A stretch of DNA of 51,552 nt from contig JAFDZU010000036.1 in assembly GCA_018266765.1 (NCBI GenBank), forward strand, positions 86,240 to 137,791. Reading direction: 5' to 3'. Within the stretch, counting starts at the first letter, position 1. Each line of letters opens with the position of its first letter. The notes under the pieces are model-generated. The model had not been told where the DNA came from and made no database searches. It worked only from the letters and a program-made list of their open reading frames with translations. The position numbers and the translations under genes are program-made. The DNA comes from Bacteroidota bacterium (GTDB taxonomy: Bacteria; Bacteroidota; Ignavibacteria; Kapaibacteriales; UBA961). Positions 26,411 to 36,458 of this stretch are shown here, one piece after another.

Positions 26411-27592
26411 ATGGAATCAAAAAAAACTGTTTTATGTATCGTCGGAGCTTTGTTTGGACGTCCTTTTTTGCTTGAAGCAAAACGAATGGGATGGAATGTT
26501 CATTTACTAACAGAAGAAAGATATTTGAAAGAAGCTTGGCCAAGAGATCAAATTGATCAAGTGTATGCTGTCCCTGATTTATTTGATGAAAAAGTAGTTC
26601 GTAATGTGGTATGCTATCTTTCAAGAGTTGTTAAGTTTGATAAAATAATAGGTTTGGGAGAATTTGATATTGAAGTAGCCGCTTCAATACGAGAGCATAC
26701 TCGTATCGCAGGAATGGGCGAAACTACTTCTCGCTATTTCCGAGATAAATTGGCAATGAGAATGAAAGCAAAAGAAGATGGTATTTTGATTCCGGAATTT
26801 GTCAGGATTCTCAATCACGCTGAAGTAAAAGAATTTATGGATACAGTTCCTGCTCCTTGGGTTTTAAAACCAAGAATGGGCGCATCTGCCTCTAAAGTTA
26901 CAAAAATGTTCCACCCACAAGAAGTTTGGAACGAAATTGAAAAACTTGGTGACAAACAATCCAGTTACTTATTAGAACGGTATGTTGCCGGTGATGTATT
27001 TCACGTAGATTCATTAGTAAACGATTCTAAAGTAGTATTTGCCTCTTGTTCTAAATATGGCATTCCTATGCTTGATTTGACAACAACAGGAGGAATTTTT
27101 ACAACAAGAATGATAAAACGAGGAAGTGCTGACGAAAAAGCTCTTCAGAAAATTAACAAAGATATTACCGCAAGTTTCGGAATGGTAAGAGGAACGATGC
27201 ATAATGAATACATCAAGAATAAAGATGATGGTAAATTCTATTTCCTCGAAGCAAGTGCTCGAATTGGTGGTGCAAGAATTCCTGATGTAGTTTTTCGTTC
27301 TACAGGGCTTTGCCTGTGGCATGAATGGGCAAAAATTGAGTTGTTGCCACCCGGTGAATATAAACTTCCTAACTTTGATAAATTATATGGTGGTGGTATA
27401 TTTACTCTTGCTCGCCAAGACGAACCTGATACATCTGTCTATAACGACCCCGAAGTCGCTTGGGTTCAAATAAAGAAAAATTACGCTGGATTAATATTAA
27501 AATCTGAGAATCCGGTTAGAATAGAAGAATTATTAATGAATTATTACCCACGGTTTGTTCAAGATTTCATGGCTCATGTGCCAATGAAGTAA
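26411..27592 (+). CDS. ATP-grasp superfamily enzyme of unknown substrate
   Basis: A cytosolic protein of 393 aa. A preATP-grasp Rossmann-like part spans about residues 5-100. The ATP-grasp core has K153 in PWVLKPRMGASASKV, hinge residues in SSYLLERYVAGDVFHVDSLV and metal ligands around E280 in FYFLEASARIGG. It resembles the carbamoyl-phosphate-synthase-like/carboxylate-amine ligase group, which joins a carboxylate to an amine or thiol through an acyl-phosphate. An AAAGAGG ribosome-binding site precedes the ATG. Its only partner is the upstream esterase; a strong terminator follows. Neither gene is part of a recognisable peptide, purine or siderophore cluster. Confidence 0.85.
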   Translation: MESKKTVLCIVGALFGRPFLLEAKRMGWNVHLLTEERYLKEAWPRDQIDQVYAVPDLFDEKVVRNVVCYLSRVVKFDKIIGLGEFDIEVAASIREHTRIAGMGETTSRYFRDKLAMRMKAKEDGILIPEFVRILNHAEVKEFMDTVPAPWVLKPRMGASASKVTKMFHPQEVWNEIEKLGDKQSSYLLERYVAGDVFHVDSLVNDSKVVFASCSKYGIPMLDLTTTGGIFTTRMIKRGSADEKALQKINKDITASFGMVRGTMHNEYIKNKDDGKFYFLEASARIGGARIPDVVFRSTGLCLWHEWAKIELLPPGEYKLPNFDKLYGGGIFTLARQDEPDTSVYNDPEVAWVQIKKNYAGLILKSENPVRIEELLMNYYPRFVQDFMAHVPMK

Positions 27593-27618
27593 AGTTTGGT
27601 TTTATTTTTATTGCTTTT

Positions 27619-27665
27619 GACCTGATTGACTTATTTATTGTCAATCAGGTCTCTTTTTGTTTTTC
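27619..27665 (+). terminator. Strong intrinsic terminator after the ATP-grasp gene
   Basis: A perfect 12-bp stem (GACCTGATTGAC at 27619-27630 paired with 27640-27651) closes a 9-base loop and is followed by TCTTTTTGTTTTTCC. It ends the esterase/ATP-grasp unit before mfd. Confidence 0.93.
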
Positions 27666-27695
27666 CATAATGTATATTTGTTTTAAAACTAATAA

Positions 27696-30600
27696 ATGCA
27701 ACCTGAAACAACACATTTTGATTCAATTACTAATCGCATTGGTAAATCGCGATTTCTCAAAGAAATCGAACAACAGTTTACCAAGCAATCGTATGTTTCC
27801 ATTAAAACTCTTTCAGGTTCATTAAGGGCACTAACAGTTTGTGCATTATGGAAAAAGAGTCCAAAACGTATTTTCATCTTAACAGAATCAAAAGAAGAAT
27901 GCCAAGAATGGATTTATGACTTAAATGCTTTAGTCGGTGAAAACAACACCGCATTGTTTGTCGAACCTGATAAACGAGTTAATTTCACAGCAGAACAACT
28001 TGATGAAAAGATTGTTGCCATTATTGATTCTCTAGCCTTAGTTGAAAACAACAATCAATGTATAGCTATAGGTTCACCGGAATGTCTTAGCTTTAGAGTT
28101 CCTAAACCAAATGAAGTTCATACAAACAGAATTCACCTTCAAAGAAACGAGCAACTTGCTTTTAATGAATTTATTACAACTCTTTCATTACACGGATTTG
28201 ACAGAAAAGACTTTGTTGAAAATCAAGGAGACATGGCTGTTCGAGGTGGAATTGTTGACGTTTTTCCTCTTGGATGGTCAGCACCTCTGCGTATAGAATT
28301 TTGGGGTGATATTATTGATTCAATAAGAGAATTTGACCCACTTTCTCAACGCAGTATTCGAGAACACGAATCAGTTGACATTATAGCAGATCTATTCCAG
28401 CATGGTGATACTCCATTTGAATCTTCAATTATAGATTATTTTCCTACCGGTTCACTATTGATAGTAGATTCTCTCGAATTATGTGAACGCAAATTTGAAG
28501 AATTAGAAATATCTGATTGGAAATCCTCGTTCAAGGGTTGGAATATTCTGTCAATTAATGGACTAACTGATTCAAATATAACGGTGAAATCTCAATTTCA
28601 GCCGTCATTAGCCGCCTCTGTGCATAATTTATTAATAGAACTCCGCTCGCTTGCAGTTTCTGACTATAAAATTTATTTGGCAACCGAAGGGACAGTTAAT
28701 TCCAAACGACTTCATGATTTAGTAATCAATGGATTTGAACAAGATACAAATGAAGAACCTGACAAACCACTTGCTTCACCTCAAAGTACACTTAGAAAAA
28801 TTACTTGGATGAATAAAACACTTTCAAAAGGTTTTGTTTTACAAGATGAAAACTTGGCTTTTTTTACAGAACACCAACTATTTGAACGGCGACATTTTCA
28901 AACAAATAAACGTGGCAAGCAATTTACAGGTATTACTCTTAGAGAGCTTGCTCAACTTCGTCGAGGAGATTATGTAGTTCATATTGATAAAGGAATTGGA
29001 AGATTTGATGGTTTGGAAACAATAACTATCGCCGATAGTAAACAAGATTGCGCTCGAGTAATTTATGAAGGAAATGATGTACTGTTTGTGCATTTAAATC
29101 ATATTCATAAACTTCAAAAATACTCAGGTGGAGAAGATGCCGCTCCCAAACTAAGTAAACTTGGTTCATCTGATTGGGAAAGAAAAAAGCAACGAAGCAA
29201 AAAGAAGCTCAAAGATATTGCCCGCGAACTCATAAAACTGTATGCAGAAAGAAAATCTCAACCAGGATTTGCTTTTCCTGAAGATACTGTTTGGCAAAAA
29301 GAATTCGAAGCATCGTTTATTTATGAAGATACTCCTGACCAATCAAAAGCAACATCTGAAGTTAAAAGTGATATGGAATCAAATACACCTATGGATAGAC
29401 TGGTATGTGGTGATGTTGGATTCGGCAAAACAGAAGTTGCAGTTCGCGCTGCTTTTAAAGCAGTACAAACCGGAAAACAAGTTGCAATTTTAGTTCCTAC
29501 GACAATTTTAGCTCAACAACACTTTTCATCTTTTAAAGATAGATTACACCGATATCCGGTAACAGTTGATGTTCTTTCAAGATTTCGGTCCCCTGCTGAA
29601 CAAAAAGTAGTTATAGAGAATTTAAAAAAAGGTGGAGTTGATATTTTGATTGGAACTCACAGGATATTAAGTAAAGATATTGAATTCAAAAATTTAGGGT
29701 TATTGGTAATAGATGAAGAGCAGAAATTTGGAGTTGGTGCTAAAGAAAAATTGCGAGCAATGCGAGTAACAGTTGATACTCTTACTCTTACGGCTACACC
29801 TATTCCAAGAACATTAAACTTTTCACTTATGGGTGCTCGAGATTTGAGTGTTATTGAAACTCCCCCTCGTAATCGTTTGCCTATAATAACGGAAATTGCA
29901 GAATGGAACGAAGATACAATTCAGAAAGCAATTCTACGAGAAATAGAACGAGGTGGGCAAATCTATTTTGTTAGTGATAAAATAGCAACTCTTACTAAAA
30001 TTCACGAACAACTGCTTGAACTTGTACCTACTTTACGTTGTGGAATCGCACACGGACAAATGGATACCAATAAACTTGAAAATACTATGGAAAAGTTTAT
30101 GGAAAGAAAATACGATGTGTTGATTTGTACTAAAATAGTAGAATCGGGACTTGATATTCCAAATGCAAATACAATTTTTATTCATAACGCAGATAATTTT
30201 GGACTTGCTGAACTCTACCAATTACGAGGAAGAGTTGGTCGTTCTAATACTCAAGCGTATTCAATGCTTATTGTTCCTCCAATGCGCACACTTTCAAGAA
30301 CTGCACTTAGAAGATTACAGGCATTAGAAGAAAATACAGATTTAGGAAGCGGGTTTCAACTTGCTATGCGAGATATGGAAATAAGAGGTGCCGGAAATTT
30401 ACTTGGAGCCGAACAGAGTGGTTTTATCGCCGAAATGGGTTTTGAATTATATCAAAAAATAGTGGATGAAGCAGTAAATGAACTTCGTTCTGAAGAATTT
30501 TCTTCTCTATTTGCTGACGAAACAAGTTATTTGCGAAAAAGGAAATTTACAAATGAAGATGTCGCAGTTGAAATTGGTGTAGATGCTTTATTACCTACTA

Positions 30601-31013
30601 ATTACGTATCAAGTGATACAGAAAGATTTGAATTTTATAAGCGGCTTTACAATGTTCGTTCTGAAGTAGAATTAAGCAATATTATTTCAGAATTAAGGGA
30701 TAGATACGGACGATTGCCGGAACAAGCTGAAAACTTAATTTTTGCAGTAAGACTTCGTGTCGTTTCAATTGAAACCGGTTTCGTTAGAATAATATTTAAA
30801 AATAAATTATTAATTGCTGAATTGCCTCCTGAATCGAATACACTGTACTACGAACATATTTTTATTCCACTGACAACATTTATTTCATCAGTTCCCTCAG
30901 GAAGGTTTGTTCAGAAAAAAGATAAAGTATTCATGGAAGCACCTATTAATTCCCGTGAACAATGCCTTGACTTTTTAGAACGATTTTCGAGGCATTTACA
31001 AACTGAGGGATAA
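27696..31013 (+). CDS. mfd: Transcription-repair coupling factor
   Basis: DNA translocase that displaces stalled RNA polymerase and recruits nucleotide excision repair. The product is 1105 aa, slightly shorter than E. coli Mfd. A UvrB-like N-terminal part (about 1-330) includes RGGIVDVFPLGW. The RNA polymerase-binding CarD-like domain is at about 410-480, seen in LRRGDYVVHIDKGIGRFDGL. The helicase core has Walker A in GDVGFGKTE near 575, DEEQ near 672, and TATPIPRTL. QLRGRVGRSNTQAYSML lies near 845, and the C-terminal TRCF domain closes the protein. It has its own unit after a strong terminator and is convergent with doxX. Confidence 0.97.
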   Translation: MQPETTHFDSITNRIGKSRFLKEIEQQFTKQSYVSIKTLSGSLRALTVCALWKKSPKRIFILTESKEECQEWIYDLNALVGENNTALFVEPDKRVNFTAEQLDEKIVAIIDSLALVENNNQCIAIGSPECLSFRVPKPNEVHTNRIHLQRNEQLAFNEFITTLSLHGFDRKDFVENQGDMAVRGGIVDVFPLGWSAPLRIEFWGDIIDSIREFDPLSQRSIREHESVDIIADLFQHGDTPFESSIIDYFPTGSLLIVDSLELCERKFEELEISDWKSSFKGWNILSINGLTDSNITVKSQFQPSLAASVHNLLIELRSLAVSDYKIYLATEGTVNSKRLHDLVINGFEQDTNEEPDKPLASPQSTLRKITWMNKTLSKGFVLQDENLAFFTEHQLFERRHFQTNKRGKQFTGITLRELAQLRRGDYVVHIDKGIGRFDGLETITIADSKQDCARVIYEGNDVLFVHLNHIHKLQKYSGGEDAAPKLSKLGSSDWERKKQRSKKKLKDIARELIKLYAERKSQPGFAFPEDTVWQKEFEASFIYEDTPDQSKATSEVKSDMESNTPMDRLVCGDVGFGKTEVAVRAAFKAVQTGKQVAILVPTTILAQQHFSSFKDRLHRYPVTVDVLSRFRSPAEQKVVIENLKKGGVDILIGTHRILSKDIEFKNLGLLVIDEEQKFGVGAKEKLRAMRVTVDTLTLTATPIPRTLNFSLMGARDLSVIETPPRNRLPIITEIAEWNEDTIQKAILREIERGGQIYFVSDKIATLTKIHEQLLELVPTLRCGIAHGQMDTNKLENTMEKFMERKYDVLICTKIVESGLDIPNANTIFIHNADNFGLAELYQLRGRVGRSNTQAYSMLIVPPMRTLSRTALRRLQALEENTDLGSGFQLAMRDMEIRGAGNLLGAEQSGFIAEMGFELYQKIVDEAVNELRSEEFSSLFADETSYLRKRKFTNEDVAVEIGVDALLPTNYVSSDTERFEFYKRLYNVRSEVELSNIISELRDRYGRLPEQAENLIFAVRLRVVSIETGFVRIIFKNKLLIAELPPESNTLYYEHIFIPLTTFISSVPSGRFVQKKDKVFMEAPINSREQCLDFLERFSRHLQTEG

Positions 31014-31038
31014 ATTAATTATATTGTCAGATTAATTT

Positions 31039-31482
31039 TTACTTTGTATCTACCATATATTTCCCAGAAATAGTTAGAGCCGCAGATACCAGTACTGCGT
31101 TTTTGATTATATACTGACCCACTAAAGATGGTACAAATGGAAACGATATAAAACATAGATTGGGTACTATAACAAATGGTAATAATGTACCTGCCAGATG
31201 AAAAAGTATAATCATAATGGTAAATGGAATAAGACGTTTTATTAGAAGTCCAATTCCCATTGCTACTTCCCAATATCCTAAAAATGGTACAAAAAATTTA
31301 GCAGGAATCCAATAGATAGTTACTGCAACAAGTTCTTCTGCCGGGCTCATTCCAAATATTTTCAATGCTCCGAACCAGATATAAACTATAGCAAGAGAAA
31401 ATCGTAGAAGATTAACCCCATTGTTTGCCATTGCTTTACTGATATTTTTATAGAAAAAATTTAAGCTGTTTATTCTTAACAT
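31039..31482 (-). CDS. DoxX-family membrane protein
   Basis: A 147-aa protein with four hydrophobic segments, at about residues 22-42, 62-82, 85-105 and 115-140. It resembles DoxX-like proteins, with LRFSLAIVYIWFGALKIFG at the first helix. No cofactor motif is clear and function in this subfamily is uncertain; links to thiosulfate oxidation or redox control elsewhere cannot be assumed here. It is 30 bases downstream of mutS2 on the same strand and convergent with mfd across a 25-base gap. Confidence 0.8.
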   Translation of the reverse strand: MLRINSLNFFYKNISKAMANNGVNLLRFSLAIVYIWFGALKIFGMSPAEELVAVTIYWIPAKFFVPFLGYWEVAMGIGLLIKRLIPFTIMIILFHLAGTLLPFVIVPNLCFISFPFVPSLVGQYIIKNAVLVSAALTISGKYMVDTK

Positions 31483-31512
31483 GAATTTTTAAAAGATTTA
31501 TTATACAAACTA

Positions 31513-33858
31513 TTACTTTAATTCTAAAACTGTAACTCCATCGCCGCCTTCTTGGATAGTGCCGATTCTAAAATTAGCGACAAGCGGATGTTTTCTAAGT
31601 TGGTCGTGAATTGCTAATCGAAGTGCCCCTGTTCCTTTTCCATGAATTATAGTTAGAGTTTGTAAGTTTGTCATCATTGCATCAGAAATAAATTGTTCAA
31701 CTTCTTTACAAGCAGCATCTGCTCTATGTCCACGTAAGTCAAGATTCATTTTAGAATCATACTTTACAAATCCACCCGAACCTTTGACCGTTTCTTTCTG
31801 CTTTGATTTTGGAGATTTTCTTAATTGTGCGAGAGCTGTTTTGAATTTTAGACCATTAAATTCAACAACTGCTGAGTGAGAACTTTCATCAACTGCGATT
31901 ACAACTCCAATTTCTTTTGAACCAATCATTGTTACAACGTCACCAGATAAAAGTTCTTCATTATCATATTCGTGCTTGGGTTTCATTGCTTCAGCGCGCG
32001 TCTCAATTTCTTTTTTCCCAATTTCAAAATCCTTTTTTATTTCAGATGTACCACGTTGTTGTTCACGGATTTCTTTTATTGTTTGTTCAACGAGTGCATT
32101 CGATTTTTGAACAATATCTTTGGCTTCATCACGAGCATCTCCAATAATTTGATTACGTTTAGCTTTGACTTCAGCAAGTCGTTCTTCGTAATCAATTTTC
32201 TTTTTTTCTGCTATGATTCGTTCTTGTGCAGCTTTTCGTAAATGCTCTTCTGCTTCTTGTTTAAACCGTTGTAGTGCAGAAATACTTTCTTCGAGTTCTG
32301 AATGCCTGTCGCCAAGATATGTTTTAGCTCTATTCATTACAACGTCAGGAATTCCAATTGACTTAGCAAGGGCGAATGCATAACTGTTTCCCGGAACTCC
32401 TGATTGAAATTTGTACGTTGGAATTAGGCGAACTCCATCAAATTCCATTGAAGCATTTAATATTTCAGGACGACTAAGCGCATAGCTTTTAAGAGAAGAT
32501 TGGTGAGTTGTTACTACAAACATAGCGTTACGTTCAATGAAGCTATCCAAAATCCCTGCTGCTAATGCTCCACCTTCTTGAGGATCTGTTCCAGAGCAGA
32601 TTTCATCTACTAGTATTAATGCTTGAGGAGAACAGAATGAAAGAATTTCACGTAATCTTACTATTTGTGAACTAAAAGTACTCAAATTATTTTCTATGGA
32701 TTGGTGATCTCCAATTGCACAGAAAATGGAACGAATATTTGTTTCACATTCCCCGAGCGGAAATATTCCCGATAGTGCCATTGCTATATTTAATCCTATG
32801 CTTTTTAATGCAACTGTTTTACCGCCTGCATTTGGTCCAGAAATGAGATGACCAAGGATATCCGACGTAAAATTAATTGACAGTGGTATAGGCTTTGAAT
32901 CTGCACTCCATTGCAACAGTGGATGATACACATTGCGTAGTTCTATTCGATTTTCATCTATAATTTGTGGTTTAATTCCTTGACGTTTCATTGCATATTG
33001 CGCTTTGGAATACATAGCATCAAAATGAGATAAAATATCAATTGAACCTAAAAATTCACGAGCTTCCGCTCCTAATTCAGCCGTTAATGTCGTTAAAATC
33101 TTTACAACTTCACGTTGTTCTTCATTATATAGCATAGAAAGTTGATTGTTCGATTCAAATATTTCAGAGGGTTCAAGAAAAACGGTTGAACCTGTTTGTG
33201 ATACACTATGTATAACTCCCGGAATTTGTCGTTTATGTTCAACTTTAATTGGAAGTACATATCTTCCCTCACGTTGTGTTACATAATCTTCCATTGCTCT
33301 ATCTTCTTCGACTACTTTTTGTAAAATTTTACGTAGTCTCGAACGAAGTTTTGCAGAAGTTTCTTGGATTTCACTACGAATGTTTGCAAGTTCTTTGCTT
33401 GCTGTATCACGAACTGAACCGGTATCGTCAATTGCATCATTTATATGCTTTTCGAGGAATCTGCTTTCATGCAAATTACAACAAAAGTCAGTTAAATTTG
33501 GGGTTATTTCTTGTTGTTTAAAGTACCCACGAATTAATCGAGAAGAACGAACAGCTTCAAGTACATTAATTAGTTCATTGGGAGATAAATATGCTCCGGC
33601 AATTAATGATTTATATAATTGAGGTCGTATATCAGTCAAACCGCTAAGAGGAATGACTTCATTTTTGGCAAGCAACCCCCGAAGTTCTTCAATTCGATTA
33701 TGTTCTTGACGTAACCACTCAGCATTTTCTACAGGAATCGTTTGTTGTATAACTTCCTTTCCAAGCTCTGAATATGCTAATTTTGAAATGTGATCTAATA
33801 CTGTCGGGAATTCGAGTTCAATGAGTGTTTCTTGGAGTAATATTTCTTCATTAGTCAT
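31513..33858 (-). CDS. mutS2: Endonuclease MutS2
   Basis: MutS-family ATPase with a C-terminal nuclease domain, linked to suppression of recombination and to rescue of collided ribosomes. The product is 781 aa. Order of parts: core/lever domains (about 1-320), ATPase with Walker A GPNAGGKTVALKS near 340 and Walker B LILVDEICSGTDP near 420, then a long coiled coil at about 510-640 rich in K, E and A. The Smr domain (about 700-781) has LDLRGHR and HGKGTGALR, both intact. It lies upstream of doxX and just downstream of the kinase gene. Confidence 0.96.
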   Translation of the reverse strand: MTNEEILLQETLIELEFPTVLDHISKLAYSELGKEVIQQTIPVENAEWLRQEHNRIEELRGLLAKNEVIPLSGLTDIRPQLYKSLIAGAYLSPNELINVLEAVRSSRLIRGYFKQQEITPNLTDFCCNLHESRFLEKHINDAIDDTGSVRDTASKELANIRSEIQETSAKLRSRLRKILQKVVEEDRAMEDYVTQREGRYVLPIKVEHKRQIPGVIHSVSQTGSTVFLEPSEIFESNNQLSMLYNEEQREVVKILTTLTAELGAEAREFLGSIDILSHFDAMYSKAQYAMKRQGIKPQIIDENRIELRNVYHPLLQWSADSKPIPLSINFTSDILGHLISGPNAGGKTVALKSIGLNIAMALSGIFPLGECETNIRSIFCAIGDHQSIENNLSTFSSQIVRLREILSFCSPQALILVDEICSGTDPQEGGALAAGILDSFIERNAMFVVTTHQSSLKSYALSRPEILNASMEFDGVRLIPTYKFQSGVPGNSYAFALAKSIGIPDVVMNRAKTYLGDRHSELEESISALQRFKQEAEEHLRKAAQERIIAEKKKIDYEERLAEVKAKRNQIIGDARDEAKDIVQKSNALVEQTIKEIREQQRGTSEIKKDFEIGKKEIETRAEAMKPKHEYDNEELLSGDVVTMIGSKEIGVVIAVDESSHSAVVEFNGLKFKTALAQLRKSPKSKQKETVKGSGGFVKYDSKMNLDLRGHRADAACKEVEQFISDAMMTNLQTLTIIHGKGTGALRLAIHDQLRKHPLVANFRIGTIQEGGDGVTVLELK

Positions 33859-33927
33859 AGATGTATCTATTATATTTAAAACTTTATTAACATTTAATAG
33901 TGTTATAAATTCATATTCTGTTTGTAT

Positions 33928-35784
33928 TTATACTTCAAATTGTTCTTCTTCGGCACTTGGTAGTTCGATTATAAAAGTAGCTCCATATCCTAATTGTGAT
34001 TCACAATAAATTGAACCATTCATCATTTCCACTAATTTTTTACATATCGATAGTCCAAGTCCTGAGGTATGTTCACCCCCTGTTGGTTTAGCAGATAATC
34101 GTTGAAATTTACCAAATAGCTTTTTTTGATCCTCAATAGAAATACCTGGGCCCAAATCTTTAACTCTAATTTTAACAACTGAATTTTCAACACGATTATC
34201 AACTATATCAATATAAATATCAGAACCAAAAGATGAATATTTCACAGCATTTGAAAGTAAATTATCTATAGCTTGCCGAAGTAATTGCATATCTGCTAAA
34301 ACAAAAGAATGAGCAGGTGTTTTACAATGGACATTAATATCTTTTGAAAGTGCATTTTGTTTGTAGTTTCTTGTTAAATGTCGAACTAATTGTGCAGAAT
34401 CAATTGTAGTTAAATTTGGTTCAATTGTTCCATTTTCGAATCGATTACTATCTAAAAGATTAGTTATTAAATTAAACATTGCTTGTGCTGAAGAATGAAG
34501 CATTTCACCGAAATCGATAGCTTCTTCCGGAGAACAACTTCCTGATTTTATTGCATTTGCAATATATAATATACCTGTTAGTGGGTTCTTTAAATCATGT
34601 GCAGCAATGGCTAAAAAACCGTCTTTTTCTTCATTCAATTCGTTAAGCTTTTTATTTATTATACTCAGTTGCTCATTCTTTTGGTGTTCAATTTCAGTCT
34701 CTTTTTTATGAAATTCTACTTGATGAAGCACTAACATTTTTTGTAATTTATCAGAAGCATGTTGATTGTAAACTTGCTCCTTATAATTCAAATATAATTC
34801 ATGATGGTGTAATGCCTTTTTGTAATCTCCAATTGATTTATAGACTGTATAAAAACCATCGTGAATTTCTAACAAACGATGTTTTGCATCAATAACTTCA
34901 GCAATACTCAATGCTTTTGTTAAACACTGAAGAGACATCTCATTATTTTCAACTTTTGAATACGCTTCAGCAAGATTACTAAGTGTATTACATATTGCAT
35001 CTTTATTCAACCCGCCTATTTGCTCATGAATTGAAATAGCTTTCTGTAAATTTTGAATAGCTTGTGAATATTGTTCAAAAGTACCATATAAAGCACCTAA
35101 ATTATTAAGAACAAGGGCCTCATGTTCTAAGAGTCTTTCCTTTTGAAACAATTCGAGTGCTTTTCCATAATATTCGTTTGAATGTTCGAAATCTTTACAA
35201 CTCATATATACAGAACCAATATTCTGTAAAGATAAACCTTTAACACGATTATTTGTTTTACCCTCTGTTAATAAATCGAGAGAGTGAAATAAATTAAGAA
35301 GTGCTAATTCATGATTGCCCATTTGCCTGTATATTTCACCCAGAGAATTGTAATATAGAGAACTCGACTCTATACTAGGGTCAGAATTAACAATATCAAG
35401 ACACTCTAGTACATATTCAAGAGCTTTTGAATAATCACCTAAGTAATAATAAACAATTCCTAAATTATAAACCGACTTACTTTCATGAAGTTTATCTGAT
35501 ATTTTTTTTGAAATTACAACAGCTTTATTATGATATTCTATTGACTTAGCATAATCTCCAATTTTTGTATAATAGTTACCAACGCAGGTTAATAAACCTA
35601 GTGTTTCTTTTTCTTCACTATATCCTTCAATTATATCAACAGCTTCCTTAATGTAACCACTTCCGACTTTATAATTAGAATTTAATGTACAATAACTTAT
35701 AACAGTAATTAAGGTTTTAATTTTTTCTGAAATTGTAGTTGTCTTATTTACTGTTTCGATTGATAATTGTAATTCAGGGTTCAT
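33928..35784 (-). CDS. Cytosolic TPR-containing sensor histidine kinase
   Basis: A 618-aa protein with no signal peptide and no transmembrane helix. About residues 60-340 hold around six or seven tetratricopeptide repeats, such as YTKIGDYAKSIEYHNKAVVI. A coiled coil follows at about 340-388 (KKETEIEHQKNEQLS). The HisKA phosphoacceptor is H396 in AAHDLKNPLTG. The HATPase domain has the N box at N512 (NLLSNAVKYS), G1 DLGPGIS (543-549) and G2 GLGLS (575-579). No receiver or output gene adjoins it. Neighbours are yqeY upstream (17 bases) and mutS2 downstream. It probably senses a cytosolic partner through the repeats; the signal is unknown. Confidence 0.92.
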   Translation of the reverse strand: MNPELQLSIETVNKTTTISEKIKTLITVISYCTLNSNYKVGSGYIKEAVDIIEGYSEEKETLGLLTCVGNYYTKIGDYAKSIEYHNKAVVISKKISDKLHESKSVYNLGIVYYYLGDYSKALEYVLECLDIVNSDPSIESSSLYYNSLGEIYRQMGNHELALLNLFHSLDLLTEGKTNNRVKGLSLQNIGSVYMSCKDFEHSNEYYGKALELFQKERLLEHEALVLNNLGALYGTFEQYSQAIQNLQKAISIHEQIGGLNKDAICNTLSNLAEAYSKVENNEMSLQCLTKALSIAEVIDAKHRLLEIHDGFYTVYKSIGDYKKALHHHELYLNYKEQVYNQHASDKLQKMLVLHQVEFHKKETEIEHQKNEQLSIINKKLNELNEEKDGFLAIAAHDLKNPLTGILYIANAIKSGSCSPEEAIDFGEMLHSSAQAMFNLITNLLDSNRFENGTIEPNLTTIDSAQLVRHLTRNYKQNALSKDINVHCKTPAHSFVLADMQLLRQAIDNLLSNAVKYSSFGSDIYIDIVDNRVENSVVKIRVKDLGPGISIEDQKKLFGKFQRLSAKPTGGEHTSGLGLSICKKLVEMMNGSIYCESQLGYGATFIIELPSAEEEQFEV

Positions 35785-35801
35785 AAATTATTGTGTGTAA
35801 A

Positions 35802-36251
35802 TTAATTTTCAAGTAAAGATTTTACTATTGTTTGAACAATAGTACCATCAGCTTTGCCACGAAGTTCTTTCATTGCACTTCCAATTACTTTTCCAAAATC
35901 CTTGGAGTTTGTAGCACCGGTATCATTAATTATTTTTTGTATAATTGATTTAATTTCAAACTCTTCCATTTGTTTTGGTAAAAATTCTTCGAGGATTGTT
36001 AACTCTTGTTGTTCTTTTTCGGCTGCTTCGATTCTTCCGTGAGTTTTGTAAATTTCTATAGAATCCTTACGTTTTTTTGCTAATTTTTGAACTATTTTTA
36101 ACTCATCTTCTTCTGTTAAAGCCCGATTTGCACCACTTGTATTAAATTCTAAAATTGCCGCACGAATTGAACGTACTGTATCGAGACGAATTCTATCGCC
36201 TGATTTCATAGCCGCTTTCATTTGCTCTGTGATTATTTGATCAAGACTCAT
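35802..36251 (-). CDS. yqeY: GatB/YqeY domain protein
   Basis: A 149-aa YqeY-family protein, essentially the tail domain of GatB on its own. Features are the N-terminal helix ITEQMKAAMKSGDRIRLDTV, the LAKKRKDSIEIY segment, ILEEFLPKQM in the middle and DFGKVIGSAMKELRGKADGT near the end. The GatB tail binds tRNA in the amidotransferase, and the free-standing protein is presumed to act on or with tRNA, without proof. It starts a short unit with the kinase 17 bases downstream. Confidence 0.93.
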   Translation of the reverse strand: MSLDQIITEQMKAAMKSGDRIRLDTVRSIRAAILEFNTSGANRALTEEDELKIVQKLAKKRKDSIEIYKTHGRIEAAEKEQQELTILEEFLPKQMEEFEIKSIIQKIINDTGATNSKDFGKVIGSAMKELRGKADGTIVQTIVKSLLEN

Positions 36252-36337
36252 ATTGATTCCTATGTTAATTATTTAGATGTTGATACTTAGATAAAATGTA
36301 AATTGGATTTATTTCTTATTAAATCAAAATTAATACT

Positions 36338-36365
36338 CATATTTATTACTAAAATAATGAATATG
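36338..36365. other. AT-rich hairpin downstream of murI
   Basis: A near-perfect inverted repeat, CATATTTATTAC with ATAATGAATATG, lies in the 207-base gap between murI and yqeY. It could end the murI transcript, but it has no run of U on either side, so its role is undecided. The rest of this gap shows nothing I can name. Confidence 0.28.
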
Positions 36366-36458
36366 GGTTTAAATTTGGAAATAACTTGCTCCAAATCGAT
36401 TATTATAACAATTGATATTAATTTAACAACGATAAAAGTTGAGGTGTAATTGATATTA

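Noticed and set aside
31012-31040. AT-only inverted repeat between mfd and doxX as a bidirectional terminator
   Set aside because: The stem is made only of A and T and overlaps both stop codons; too weak to call.
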